Positions 18,036-29,200 of a stretch of DNA of 64,000 nt are shown in pieces; within the stretch, counting starts at the first letter, position 1; each line of letters begins with the position of its first letter. This DNA comes from Bacteroides sp. 214 (GTDB taxonomy: Bacteria; Bacteroidota; Bacteroidia; Bacteroidales; Bacteroidaceae), in NCBI RefSeq assembly GCF_010501015.1, contig NZ_QVML01000002.1, forward strand, positions 186,001 through 250,000, written 5' to 3'. A program made the translations under genes and the position numbers. The notes beneath the pieces are model-generated. The model ran no database searches. It saw nothing but the letters and a program-made list of their open reading frames with translations, and was not told the DNA's origin.

Positions 18036-18433
18036 AAGGAGGTGTGAGTTTTGAATTGTTCGTAATCGTATATATACTCCGATTCGTTGAATGGAGCCGA
18101 AGCCAAGACAAGTGCCAAGGAGTTGGTCGAGAAATTCTCTAATTGCCGCCACATACCTTTAGGAACATAAAGCCCGTAGTAAGAGCGGTTCAGCGAGAAG
18201 GTAGTTTTATTTACGCCATCATCCAGCAGCACATCAAAACTACCCGATAGTGCTACGATAAACTCCTCGGTGTTTTGGGGTGCATATCCTCCGCGACTTT
18301 CGCCACCCGGAACATCGTATATCCAGAAAGAACGCTTTATAAGAAAAGGTATATGATGATTACCCTCAATAAAAGAGAGGTTTCCTCGCCTGTCCAAGAA
18401 CTTGGGTAATTGAATTATTAAAGCTTTATCCAT
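18032..18433 (-). CDS. FdtA/WxcM-type cupin paralogue lacking HxH
   Basis: A 133-aa paralogue of the next gene (IYDVPGGESRGG and FDVLLDDGVNKTTF are shared), starting MDKALIIQLPKF. At the site where the partner reads GGHAHKELYQ this one reads GGYAPQNTEEF, so both histidines of the family signature are gone. It may be a non-catalytic subunit or have another activity. A start at 18469 is possible, but the promoter at 18477-18507 gives a better leader with ATG 18433. Confidence 0.78.
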   Translation of the reverse strand: MDKALIIQLPKFLDRRGNLSFIEGNHHIPFLIKRSFWIYDVPGGESRGGYAPQNTEEFIVALSGSFDVLLDDGVNKTTFSLNRSYYGLYVPKGMWRQLENFSTNSLALVLASAPFNESEYIYDYEQFKTHTSL

Positions 18434-18476
18434 TATATAGAGTTCATTTCTTTGTAAAGGGGGCTTCATGTGCCCA

Positions 18477-18507
18477 CAAAAATACCTTCTTTATTTGGAA
18501 CAGCAAA
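18477..18507 (-). promoter_or_regulatory. Bacteroidetes-type promoter for the cupin pair
   Basis: On the minus strand this reads TTTG (18507-18504), exactly 19 bp, then TATTTTTG (18484-18477), the full -33/-7 consensus. The -7 box is 43 bp before ATG 18433. Confidence 0.75.
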
Positions 18508-18543
18508 GTAAGGGGGGAGGTAAAAAACAATGTGTAACCAATC

Positions 18544-18574
18544 TTTGTTTTGTGATAAACTTTATATATGTTTG
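18544..18574 (+). promoter_or_regulatory. Bacteroidetes-type promoter for the AraC regulator
   Basis: TTTG at 18544-18547, 19 bp, then TATGTTTG at 18567-18574, 20 bp before the ATG at 18595. It is back to back with the cupin promoter, 36 bp apart. Confidence 0.78.
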
Positions 18575-18594
18575 ACCGCAAAAGAAAGTAGAGA

Positions 18595-19464
18595 ATGAAA
18601 ATTTTGTATCCACAAGAGCACTTTTCGTGTTATAACTACGAAAAAGGACAGAACGCCCGGCTGGAGATTCTGAAGAGAGAGGCGGGCAGTAAGATTGTGC
18701 GCGATTTAATAGATACGGAGATTGTGTTCGTCATCGACGGTCATTTTACTTTATCTCATGCAAAGTTTATTGATTTGGATGTTACAAAGGGGAAAATACT
18801 CTTTTTCCCTCCGGGAAGTCATGTCGAAGCAAAGGTGTTGGAGGATACGCACATCATCATTTGCCGCGTGCGGGGTGTATTGCAGTTGTGCGAATGTTTG
18901 AATTTGGAACAGCTCTACCGGGAGTATGGAACGAAAAAAGGGCATGATTTCCACATGCTGGATATTAAGGAACGCGTCTATAGTTATATAGAACATTTTG
19001 TAGATTGTGTAGACGATGGTTTGAAGTGTTCCTATTATTTTGCCACGAAAATGAAAGAGTTATTCTTTCTGTTGCGTGCCTATTATACCAAAGAAGAGTT
19101 GGCTGCTTTCTTCGCACCCATTCTTGGCAAAGACTCACAGTTCATGAACCTGATGTATCAGAATTACCGAAATGTAAAGAGCGTGCAGGAGCTGGCAAGC
19201 CTCTCTATGTATAGCCCCTCGGGGTTTAAAAAGCAATTCAGCAAGGTGTTTGGCACATCGGCTTCCGAATGGTTGAGCGACCAAAAGGCGGCATTAATCT
19301 TTCAGGACTTAAACAACTCTCCGCTAAGTTTCAAAGAGCTTGCCGATAAATATGGGTTCTCTTCTGTTTCGTCATTCAACAATTTCTGTCTGGCAAAATT
19401 TGGTAAACCACCCGGCAAAATTCGTCAGAAAACAACGAATGAGGAAGAAAAAGATAAAAAGTAG
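18595..19464 (+). CDS. AraC-family transcriptional regulator
   Basis: A 289-aa protein with an N-terminal cupin-like sensing region (about 1-110), a helical linker and a C-terminal AraC DNA-binding domain (about 190-280). The two HTH units are VQELASLSMYSPSGFKKQF and FKELADKYGFSSVSSFNNF. It lies directly upstream of three fimbrillin-like genes in the same orientation, separated by a terminator, so it is a reasonable candidate regulator of them; that link is inferred. Confidence 0.87.
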   Translation: MKILYPQEHFSCYNYEKGQNARLEILKREAGSKIVRDLIDTEIVFVIDGHFTLSHAKFIDLDVTKGKILFFPPGSHVEAKVLEDTHIIICRVRGVLQLCECLNLEQLYREYGTKKGHDFHMLDIKERVYSYIEHFVDCVDDGLKCSYYFATKMKELFFLLRAYYTKEELAAFFAPILGKDSQFMNLMYQNYRNVKSVQELASLSMYSPSGFKKQFSKVFGTSASEWLSDQKAALIFQDLNNSPLSFKELADKYGFSSVSSFNNFCLAKFGKPPGKIRQKTTNEEEKDKK

Positions 19465-19483
19465 CTAACGAGAAAAAACAAGT

Positions 19484-19514
19484 AACCTTCGGAGTAAAAA
19501 TCCGGAGGTTTTTT
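19484..19514 (+). terminator. Intrinsic terminator after the AraC gene
   Basis: Stem AACCTTCGGA / TCCGGAGGTT (one G-U pair), a 7-nt A-rich loop and six T. It separates the regulator from the fimbrillin-like genes. Confidence 0.85.
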
Positions 19515-19519
19515 GTATC

Positions 19520-19527
19520 TAATTTTG
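19520..19527 (+). promoter_or_regulatory. Probable -7 box for the fimbrillin-like genes (TAATTTTG)
   Basis: TAATTTTG matches TAnnTTTG, 43 bp before ATG 19571 and just after the terminator. No TTTG at the expected distance; the promoter may need an activator. Confidence 0.5.
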
Positions 19528-19570
19528 CATTGCGAATTTTTAATGAACTAATAACAAAAAGAAAAAAGCA

Positions 19571-20479
19571 ATGAAAATTAATAAATTATTTTTAGTAGGG
19601 TTAGTTACAACAAGTGTCGTGTTTTCATCCTGCAGCAAAGAAGACAGCAATCTGCCGGAACAAACACCAATCGCCTTGAGTAGTGGTATTGATATGGGTA
19701 TAGCTCCGACAAGGGCTATGCAGGAAACTCAAATCGCGCTCAACGAGAAATTGAGTTTGTTTATCAATAAAGCGTCGGGAGTAAACATGTACGAGAATAT
19801 AGAGATAACAGCCAACGGAAGCGGTGGTTTTACACATACGCCGTTGTATTACCCAATGGATGGCAGTAACATCGATATATATGCCGTGCATCCATACTCT
19901 TCTTCGGCTTCGTTGAGTGCGGCGATACCTTTCTCTGTACAAGAAGACCAAACAACAACAGCAGGTTATCTGGCTTCCGACCTCTTGTATGCCACCCAGA
20001 CTAATGTGGCAAGAAATGCCAATGCTATTCCGTTGACATTTGCGCACAAGCTGACTCAATTGGAGTTTACAATTAAAAAGAGCACCGGCTCGGATCTTAC
20101 AAACTTACAGACCGTTACTATCAACGGGATGAAAGGAAGTACAACGATAACTGTGCCTACAGGTGCCTTGGGAGAAGCAACGGGTAGTGCGGTTAGTATT
20201 CAGGCAAACGGTGTGCACGGAACCGAAGAGGGCGAAACAGAAGTTTCGGGTATTACAGCCATTGTTGTACCTCAAACAGTTGCTACCGGTGTGAAACTGT
20301 TCAAAATAGGTATAGGAGGTATTGATTATTTTTACACAACCACCTCTCCTTTAACCTTCGAAAACGGTAAGAAGTACAATCTGCAGCTCACCATCAATCA
20401 AACCGGAATAGAACTGGAATCAGTGATTGAGGCATGGGGCGAAGGTGATACGATTATCGGAGAAGGCGAAGCGGAATAA
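19571..20479 (+). CDS. Fimbrillin-like lipoprotein
   Basis: A 302-aa lipoprotein with lipobox around VVFSSC (Cys at about 21). The body shows the fimbrillin family pattern: an early ...PTRA segment, YYPMDGSNIDIYAVHPYS, ASDLLYATQ, FAHKLTQLEFTI and a late FENGKKYNLQLTIN. Such proteins are exported as lipoproteins and can polymerise into fimbriae after strand exchange. It is first of three similar genes and may be the major shaft subunit; that role is inferred. Confidence 0.8.
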   Translation: MKINKLFLVGLVTTSVVFSSCSKEDSNLPEQTPIALSSGIDMGIAPTRAMQETQIALNEKLSLFINKASGVNMYENIEITANGSGGFTHTPLYYPMDGSNIDIYAVHPYSSSASLSAAIPFSVQEDQTTTAGYLASDLLYATQTNVARNANAIPLTFAHKLTQLEFTIKKSTGSDLTNLQTVTINGMKGSTTITVPTGALGEATGSAVSIQANGVHGTEEGETEVSGITAIVVPQTVATGVKLFKIGIGGIDYFYTTTSPLTFENGKKYNLQLTINQTGIELESVIEAWGEGDTIIGEGEAE

Positions 20480-20493
20480 TTCTCTAAACAGCC

Positions 20494-21396
20494 ATGCAAG
20501 TAAAATATTGTCTGAATTTTATAGTTGCGGCTTTGGGAAGTTTGTTAGTTCTGGGTTGCTCACCTATGGATGCTTTAACGCCTGAAGCATCCAAGGTACA
20601 ACCCAGAATTGTAGCCAGCATATCGGGCATTCAACCCAAAGGCTTTGAGCTGGGAGATAAAATCGGAGTTTTTCCGGTGTATTACCAAAGCGAAGGAGTA
20701 GCTGGAACATTAGGAGACACCGAGGACTATCTGCATATTCCCTATACGTACAACGGGCGGATATGGCTGGCAGATGTAAACAACACCCTTTATTTAGAGG
20801 ATGTCGCGGTGGATGTGTATGCCTATTGGCCCTATCGTGCGATAGATAAGGCAACAGATCCGTATGCCTTTCCGTTCGATTTGTCGGGCGATCAGAACGA
20901 AAAAGAGGTGGATTTTCTATGGGCAAAAGCAGAGAATATATCCGAGAAACACAATACGGCAGGACTTATTTTCCAACACTTATTGAGCCGTATAGATATT
21001 AACCTCTGTTATGAAGAGCCTCAGGAACTCCCTGAGATAAAGTTACTGGGTACTTTCACCCAAGCACAGATTGATATAAGCCGGGGAACTGCCGGTTATC
21101 GCGAAGGTATAAAAAGAACTATCCGCCCGAAGTGGAGATCGGGTATATCGGGCGATAAAGAGTTTGCGTACGAAGCAATCATAGCTCCTCAGCGGGTAAC
21201 CAAGGATACTCCTTTCTTATCCGTGAGTTATGAAGGAGAAACAATGTATTTTGTTTTACCGGAGGATATCTTGTTTGAATCGCAATATAATTATGTCTTT
21301 AACATTGTGATTGGAACAGCGAAAGAAAATAAAAATATAAGGCGAATCGCACCTGATGCGGTCATTAAAATAGTCAAAGAAGTTAAGTACTTATAA
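20494..21396 (+). CDS. Fimbrillin-like lipoprotein
   Basis: A 300-aa lipoprotein (SLLVLGC lipobox). It shares the module order of its neighbours: IQPKGFELGDKIGVFPV, VDVYAYWPYR, EVDFLWAKAENI and FQHLLSRIDINL, then a late SQYNYVFNIVI. It is 14 bp after the previous gene and overlaps the next start by 1 bp, so the three are one operon. Likely a minor or anchor subunit; the exact role is unknown. Confidence 0.78.
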   Translation: MQVKYCLNFIVAALGSLLVLGCSPMDALTPEASKVQPRIVASISGIQPKGFELGDKIGVFPVYYQSEGVAGTLGDTEDYLHIPYTYNGRIWLADVNNTLYLEDVAVDVYAYWPYRAIDKATDPYAFPFDLSGDQNEKEVDFLWAKAENISEKHNTAGLIFQHLLSRIDINLCYEEPQELPEIKLLGTFTQAQIDISRGTAGYREGIKRTIRPKWRSGISGDKEFAYEAIIAPQRVTKDTPFLSVSYEGETMYFVLPEDILFESQYNYVFNIVIGTAKENKNIRRIAPDAVIKIVKEVKYL

Positions 21397-23231
21397 TGCG
21401 GCATTTCATATATATATTGATTCTGATGCTTTTTATCCACGCTTGTTCGGATGAACAGGTGCAGGATGCGTCATTGCCCGGAGGTGAGTTGAATCTAACC
21501 TCTGTTATTTCAACACATCCTACCGGGCGTATGACGGGAACCCATTTCGAATCAAATGATAAGATAGGTTTGTTTTTGACTCCCGGCGACGCGTACAACG
21601 TGGGGTATGTATATAATAGCAATAAGTGGAGTCCCATAACGAACAACCCTGCTTGTTGGCCGGGAAAGAACAAAACAGATATATATGCCTATTATCCGTA
21701 TGATGCCTCTTTGACAGACGCCCGTTCTCATTTATTTTCAATAAATAGCAATCAGGAAGCTGTTGCAGGTTATACAGCCAGTGATTTTCTTTGGGCGAAA
21801 GTTGCGGAAACGGAGCCTGTAGAAACTGTGCGATTGAGTTTTCAGCATCGCATGAGTAAGATAGTTGCCATTGTAATGTCCGAGGAAGAAGGCTTTTGGG
21901 AAGACGAAATAGACGTGTACCTTTCGGGCATGAGCTTGGATGCGCGCATAGACCTTGAGGATGGCACCGTATCGGTAGCTCCGAATACGGTCGTTTCTGA
22001 TGTTTCCATGCAACTACAGGGTAGTTTGCTGGAAGAAGAATTTTCGAAGCAGGCTTTTCAGGCAATCGTTGTTCCGCAGTTACTTGCCCCGGGAGATATT
22101 TTTCTGACCATTCATCACAAAGGCATTAACTACGCGTATAAAATGGAAGAATACATCCGCCTTGAGAGTGGATTTACCTATACTTTTCATATCCTCATCA
22201 GAAGTAATGCCTTGTACGTAACAGTAAATTCCGTCAACGAATGGAGTGATGGCGGAACTTATGGCGGAGAACTTATGCGATTGCCCAAGATACTGGATAT
22301 TTCTTCTCTGGACTGGACACAATCCAATGTATATCATATATATGAAGGAGATAGCCTGATAGGGATGGCGGCAAAAGAATATCTGTTTTCCCGTACCATT
22401 TCGAATCTGGATTTTCCGGCTATCGTAGTCTACCCTGTCGCCGAAAATAGTAAGATAGACTTAACGAAAGGCTTCATTGCCCAAGTGTTGAACAGGAAGA
22501 TGAATGCGAGTTTTGATTTTGATATCAATAGCGGGGCGGTACATGGAGGGTCGGTAGAGTTCAACACAGAAAAGAATGAAATAGCCAAGTTTGTTGCGGG
22601 TTCGCTTCCTGTCAACCATAAGGTAGAATTTCTTTCTTCGGGAGAAGTTTTAGGGGCGAACGATTTATACAAGGCATGGTTGGAGGCGCGTCCTTATCAG
22701 TTGAACGATGTGGACGAAAATAGTTATCCAATCGTTAAGATAGCCGCGCAGTACTGGACGCGTGAGAACCTGAAGACGGAACATTACCGCGACGGCTCAT
22801 CGGTGGAGACCTATTATTACAACAACGAAAGGGATACCTACCGGGATGTTTTTGGCGGACTCTATACCTGGGATGCTATGATGGACGAACGTGGCATAGC
22901 ACCAGAAGGATGGCATGTGCCCACAGAACCCGAATGGTGGGCTTTGCGTGATTATCTATATCCTTATCCTTCTTATAAATTGAAAAAGAGGGAATTGTGG
23001 AGCACATTCGGCGATACGGATAATGTAACCGGTTTCTCTGCTTTGCCCGGTGGACGCAGGCTCTCTACCGGTACTTTCAATGAAATCTATTACTGGGGGC
23101 AATGGTGGTCTTCTGCCATACGCACCACGCTGGATGGATGGCGTGTCTACTTCGGCACGGATGGTGTCATCGGCAATAGTAACCTCAATAAGAAATATGC
23201 CGAATCTATCCGACTGATAAGGGATATATAG
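21396..23231 (+). CDS. Fimbrillin-like lipoprotein with C-terminal FISUMP domain
   Basis: A 611-aa protein. A lipobox (MLFIHAC) leads to a fimbrillin-like half (ESNDKIGLFLTPGD, KTDIYAYYPYD, ASDFLWAKVAE, FQHRMSKIVAIV). A linker of about 150 aa follows, then a C-terminal FISUMP-type domain at about 450-611 (AAQYWTRENL, YTWDAMM, GWHVPTEPEWWALRDYL, FSALPGGRR, YWGQWWSS, RLIRD). FISUMP domains are found on secreted Bacteroidetes/Fibrobacter proteins. Its terminal position and added domain suggest a tip or accessory adhesin. It is convergent with sprA, 13 bp apart. Confidence 0.78.
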   Translation: MRHFIYILILMLFIHACSDEQVQDASLPGGELNLTSVISTHPTGRMTGTHFESNDKIGLFLTPGDAYNVGYVYNSNKWSPITNNPACWPGKNKTDIYAYYPYDASLTDARSHLFSINSNQEAVAGYTASDFLWAKVAETEPVETVRLSFQHRMSKIVAIVMSEEEGFWEDEIDVYLSGMSLDARIDLEDGTVSVAPNTVVSDVSMQLQGSLLEEEFSKQAFQAIVVPQLLAPGDIFLTIHHKGINYAYKMEEYIRLESGFTYTFHILIRSNALYVTVNSVNEWSDGGTYGGELMRLPKILDISSLDWTQSNVYHIYEGDSLIGMAAKEYLFSRTISNLDFPAIVVYPVAENSKIDLTKGFIAQVLNRKMNASFDFDINSGAVHGGSVEFNTEKNEIAKFVAGSLPVNHKVEFLSSGEVLGANDLYKAWLEARPYQLNDVDENSYPIVKIAAQYWTRENLKTEHYRDGSSVETYYYNNERDTYRDVFGGLYTWDAMMDERGIAPEGWHVPTEPEWWALRDYLYPYPSYKLKKRELWSTFGDTDNVTGFSALPGGRRLSTGTFNEIYYWGQWWSSAIRTTLDGWRVYFGTDGVIGNSNLNKKYAESIRLIRDI

Positions 23232-23244
23232 TATTCGTGTAATT

Positions 23245-26200
23245 TTACCTCGTCAGCGAGAACCTCATACTAACTCCAAAGTCGGCAGTGGTAACAGGAT
23301 ACGAAGTAGCCGAAACCAGTGGCTTGTTCCGCTGCATATCATAAAACACACGTAGAGTAAGCATCTTACTCAACACATAGTCGGCAGTGCAGGATAACTT
23401 AAAGGCTTCGTTTCCGCTTGTGGCTTGGGTGCTTTCCATCTGTATGTTTCGACTTAGTGCCGACTGGTTGCGGAAAGATATATCGGCGCGAAGGGTGAGG
23501 TCATTGCTGACAACTTTCTTGCTGTTGCGGGTGTTGCGTCCCTTAAAGAGTTGGAAATTAAGTATTTTATAGCCCATGCCAAACACTAAGTCGTTGGAGC
23601 TACTCTCGCTCAACTGATAGGCCGCCATACTGAGGTTGACTACACGCGTAGTTTTATATTCCGCCTTGAAGTTGATGCCACTATGTAACGTCAGGTCCAC
23701 ACCCAGAAGCGGCGAGAACTGCTCGTTGATAGACACCATGCTCACATCGTACATGCTGGAAGGCATCGGGTCGCCCGTTTGTACGTCTTCAATAAAGCCG
23801 ATATCGCCCATGTAGCTCATAAAACTTTGGAAAGTACTATACGAACCAATGCTGTAAGTGCTGCGGTACGCATGGTTGATGTTAACGCTTTTGAAGTGCT
23901 TTTTGAAGAAGGCGAGCTTGCTGAGTCCGCTGTACGTAACACGCCAGTTGGGCATTATCGAAAGAATATCGGGGAAGATATCGAGTGAGGCGCTCTTACC
24001 ACTTCGTCCGGTGTAAGCAGCAAGGAAAGCGGGCATCATAACTTCGGGAGAGTATTTATTGACAGTGCCATTGGCGGGGTCGAAGGGTTGCCCTGCCAAA
24101 GAAGTTCCCGCGGGATAGGTAGCCCCTATGTACTTGGCTTCCACCCGCTGCTGAATGACATCAAGATTTTTAAGGAAGCGGTCGAATGTTTTGGAACTAT
24201 ACCCGTTGGATGCTTTGCTACTTTCGAAAGCACTTCCAATGGTAAGCACCGTCATATTAAGGCTACCGCTACGTAGCTCGGGCGAGTCCTCGTACATAAA
24301 TTGTACTTCGCGCGATTTATTGCGTGTCCAGCCTGCATTGAGATCTATCTTCATATCGCGGAAAGGTTCCAGCGTCATGCGCAACTGCAAATCCTGCATG
24401 GCATTGGTAGTGGCGGGCGAAGTTACCGAGTCGTTCTGCATGAGCCAACCTTTGTCGATGGCTTTTTCAATGTAGTCGTTACCCGTTAGTCCGAAGGCGA
24501 AATCAAGGCCGGGAGCCATGACGCCATAATTCTTTGTTTGCCCAAAGGCATCGCCTACCTCGGGGATAAATCCGGGCAGCGTCATAGCAAAGGTATTCTT
24601 ATACGTTGCGCTGATGCTACGCACCATCATGGCAAAGCGCGAAACAGACTGTGCCGTTTTATACCAGGTCTGGTCTTCTTTCCTGGGGCCGGGCACCACC
24701 GTAACCTTGATGCGGATAGAATCGCGGTTCTCTATACGTATCGCATTAGGATTGAGTACTTTGTATCTCACAGGATAACGTCTTCCACTGGTGGTTAAAG
24801 CTACTATTTTGGGATTCTTCGTAGCAAGTTTATGTTCCAATAGCACGGTGGTATCTGGTTTCAGCTCTATCTCCCGTTCTATCTTTTTAGGAGCTGTGGG
24901 TTTGGTAGGACGAGCCGGTGTACGACTGGTCGAAGCAAACTTACGATTCACCTCTTTCAGGAATGGTACCTTATTATATAAGTTCTCTAACTTAAAGCTC
25001 GTATTTAAATCCAGCGAGCGTTGGTTAGCAATGGTATTTCCTAAGAAGGGCATATCCGTATAAGAGACTCCTCTATCCCAGTTATAGGAAGATGAGAAAC
25101 GGGTATCGGCTGTAATCCAGTCGGTCAGCGGGAACTTGTCGAACGGGAGTTTATAATTCAGATTAAACGTTTGCTTATAGTCCAACGGGCGACCCAGCGA
25201 TGCCAAGCTACGCTTTACCGAGTCTTTCCATATCTCGTATTCGTTGGGATACAGGTCTTTATTCACCGGCACATAAGGCTCTTCAATCTCTGCGCGGGTA
25301 GCCGAGGTATAGTTCATTTGAAGATTTTTACTCAAATCCCACCGGATGGCCAAATCCCTGTTCCAGAAGAACTCCTTAGCAAAAGAAACGGGTATCTCGG
25401 TAGCTACATCCGTACTTTCTACTTCGCGTGTTTGCAACTCATAATAATGCCTCGTGAGGTCTGTGTTGAAAGATATGCTTTGCGGAATCCAGTTCAGATT
25501 AAATTCTTTGAAGAACTTTAACCATGGCGATTTACTCTTCATATTCTTCATGGGTTCCCACGCCTTGAATGTGGGCGAGTAGTTGTATGACAAGCTGGCT
25601 CTCCAATCCACTTCGTTTTCGTAGGCGGTGGTGCTTCCCTCATTGTAACGCTGTGTATAGGCATAGCTTAGCGTAAAGTTGGCAGGGTCGTAGGGCATAG
25701 GGTTTTTACTGGCAACGTTTACCTTCATATTACTTAAACTAAAGTTTTTGTAGGTAGCCAGTTCGCGTGCCAAACTCTTCAAAGAGTCTTTTTCGTGTTT
25801 CGTATCCAATGCGTCGAGTGCATCATCCAAGAGCATATCTTTGTCCAACGGATTATATTTCGGTGAGGTTATTTCCCTCGAATAGGAGTAATAGATTGGT
25901 GCGGATATCTTCGCTTTGGCAGGAAGGAATCGTCCAAGTTCCATGCTTGTGGTAAAGTTATATTGGTAGTAATCGTCCAGACGACGTTCACTCACACTCT
26001 GCTCCAGTCCGCCAAAGCCCGCCGTTTCTACATGCCCTGCCAGGTTTACCGACCCTAAGTCCGAAAGCTGTACATTCAAGTTGCCACGCGCAGCCCAACC
26101 GCCCTCTTCGTTGAACTCCGTGAGCCTGAGTTCATTAAGCCAAATCTCCACCGATTTCTTGGAACGGGCATTATTACGTACTCCAACCATAATGGTTTTC

Positions 26201-29200
26201 ACTTCGGCAAGCGAAGGGTTACCAATCACACTTACCCTGTTGGCGGGTTTGTCGGGATCGTAATCGTAATAGAGTGTGGCAAAGCTCACATCCGAAAGTT
26301 TATCATTTTTATCCGCGTTGCGCGCCTTCTTCAAGTTAGTAAAAACCGTGAAGGGAATGTCGAGCATATTATCCTCCGGCCATACCGCCAACCTGCCTTC
26401 GAGTGTTTGATCGCTGTACGAACCGTGTGGAGTAAGTTTCAACGGAATTTCATATTCGTAGTAATTGCTGCGATAATCGGAACCAAGACGAATAAACATG
26501 GCAAGTTCGCCATCTTCGGGGTTGGTCATATCGTCCAGCACTTCTTCGGCGTGTACAAACATTTGCAATCGTTTGTATTGCCGCATATCCATACCTGTAT
26601 TTTTATATACGGCACGCGCGTCTCCACCTGCCAAGTCGGTTACTTTCAAGCTAAGGGCTTGCTCGTTTTGTTGGCGAAGCTGTGGCTGTCCCGGATCAAT
26701 AACACGCGAAATGCCCGGAGGAAGCACATAGTTTACCGGAGTGCGGTCGCCGTTTTCTTCAATATTCACGGTCGATACCCCTAATGTGCCGGTAATGGTT
26801 GGTGCCGGATTTTGCAGGTTGTACAGCGCTTCGGTATAGGAGCGCCACTCGCCACGTACCAGCTCCAATGTAGCGAAGCGAAGCACAACAGGTTGCTCAA
26901 AGTCTGTCATAAACATACGCATAAAGCGGATAGACTTAAAATCCTTGATGCTACCATGTGGCGTACCCGATTTCACGGGAATCTTAAACTGGTACCAGCT
27001 TACCTCTTCCGTATTTCCGTTGCGTAGCTTCACGCTCGATTTGCGCACGTCGCTGATATAGTTGCTACCCACCCGCATATCTTCGGGGCGAATACTCACT
27101 TGGTATTGGAAATATTTCTCCGTTTCGTTCAACGTATTGTCTTGGTTGATATCTTCTACATCGGGAACAGTCTTCGCCGAGGTATCGTAACGTTCGGGCG
27201 AGTCTTCGGAAGCGATGGAATTTCCCTCTGTGTTGTTATAATATTTGTAGCGTTCCAGGATGCTGCGTTCTTCCTGGTCGTAGTCCGAACCGCGGAAATA
27301 ATGATAGTTATCGGCGGCAGGGTCTTCGTAGAAACGTTGGTAAGCTTCGGGTTGGGTCACAACGCTGCTTACCTGACTCAGGTAGTTGTTGTAAGTTGGG
27401 AAGTTGCGTTCGTCTTCGGTAGAAAGACCATTGAGTCCCACATCTTGCGTCCTGCGCGAGCCGGTACTATTGTCAAAAGCATAAACAATGCTACGCTCCT
27501 TGGGTACGCGCCCCCATACGGTTTCTTCTACTTTGCTGACATCGCCATCGGTAGGCAATCCGTTTTCAAAGAATTTCTTGCCATCTTTAAGTATATCTTC
27601 AGATATTTCGCCAAGGTTGATGTACAGGTCGCCACCACGACGCTTGGTCGTTTCGTTTTCGTAAAGAAACGGGTCGAGCAGCCAAAACTCGATGTATTCA
27701 ATATTGGAAGATTCAAAGTCACTTGTGTCTAACTTACGCATCATTCCACCCCAACGTTTATCGGGGTTGAGCAGTTTTCCATCCGAAGTAAGATGAGTAT
27801 CCAAGTTGTAGGGCCCACGCTCTTCGGGATAGTAAGCGAGGTTCAGAATAGAGATTGTTGAAGATTCCTGATTCGTAATTTCTTTATTGGGGAACACCTC
27901 TTGTTCATATACTTCGCGCACGTAATGATTGGAAAGTTGCTCCACATCATTCTTGATATGTGTGGGTGTAAGTGATGAGTTGCGACGGGTAAACAGCCGG
28001 TCGATATAGTACCATGCCAGCAATGCGCGGTTTTTGCCATATTCTATATCATTAAATTTCTCCGCTTCCGGGAAGAGTGGGTTTGTTTTACTGTATGGTG
28101 TGCTTGCCAACATCCAGTACGAAGGCTGCCGCAGGTCGATACCCGATTGGGTGGTTTCAAAATCGTCGATGTACGAAGCGTTACTTTGTATATCACTGCT
28201 TGTTCCGGGCATCAGGTGGGCAAATTCTCCTGTAAGATTAATCTGCGAGGGTTGTGTGGCATTGACGAACGGCAACTTGTCGAGCATATTTGTAAGCCAC
28301 TGCGACTCTTTCTTCCATGAGAAATTTACGCCCCACAACGTATTGGATATGGGTTCGTCGCCCATAGCCACTTTACTCACAAGTGGTTTCTCTTTGAGGT
28401 GTAGTATGGTACCTCCAAACTGGAAGTCTTTGCTGTAGTCGTAGGTAAAGTTCAATCCCATCATTGTTTTGCGCTGCATATTGAACAGGGTGTTACTTTC
28501 CAGATTTACACTTACTGCTGTGCCCGCGTCGATGATATTCTGATTGATGATGGTTACTACACCGAGATTATAATCTATGGTATAGTCACTATTCTCGGTT
28601 AAAGTAACTCCGCCCGCAGTTACCACCACCGACCCTGCGGGAATATTCATAGAACCCAGGCGTATTTCCGAACCCGAACTTCCACGGTATTCCCCCTGTA
28701 AGCGGAATTTGTTCTTTTCGGCAATCTGTCGTGCCACGGTCAGCGTAGAATCGTAAAGCTCTTCGAAGACGTATTTATCGGCAATGGCATCGTTACCAAT
28801 CATCTTGCGCAAGTGCGAGCCGAAAGGTTCGACAACAGGAAAATAAATACGACCATTTTGTGCCAGGACTGTATAGCCTTCTACAAAGTCGAAAAGACCA
28901 TCGGAACCCGATTGGTTGCTGGAGTTGAGGCGGTCGAGGTTCATCACGCGAAGTAGTGGCAAACGATCTATTGCCCCCTCCGGAATGTATTTGAGATAAA
29001 CACCTGCCGTATCGCTTTGGTAGGTAATGTCCAGACGGAACTTATCTCTTTGTATCTGATTGGCACCGAGCGCATAAACGTTTTTCATCATCAAATCCCA
29101 GCAGCCGGCATCAGGAGAGTTGGAGGTGTTTTTCAACAGTTTAACGTAAAGAGAAGACTTAGTATCCTTAATATCGGAAGAAAACTCCCCAACCTGATAG

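Noticed and set aside
27100-27732. 210-codon plus-strand frame within sprA
   Set aside because: It is antisense to a well-supported gene; long antisense frames are expected over this length and codon use, and the product has no recognisable family.
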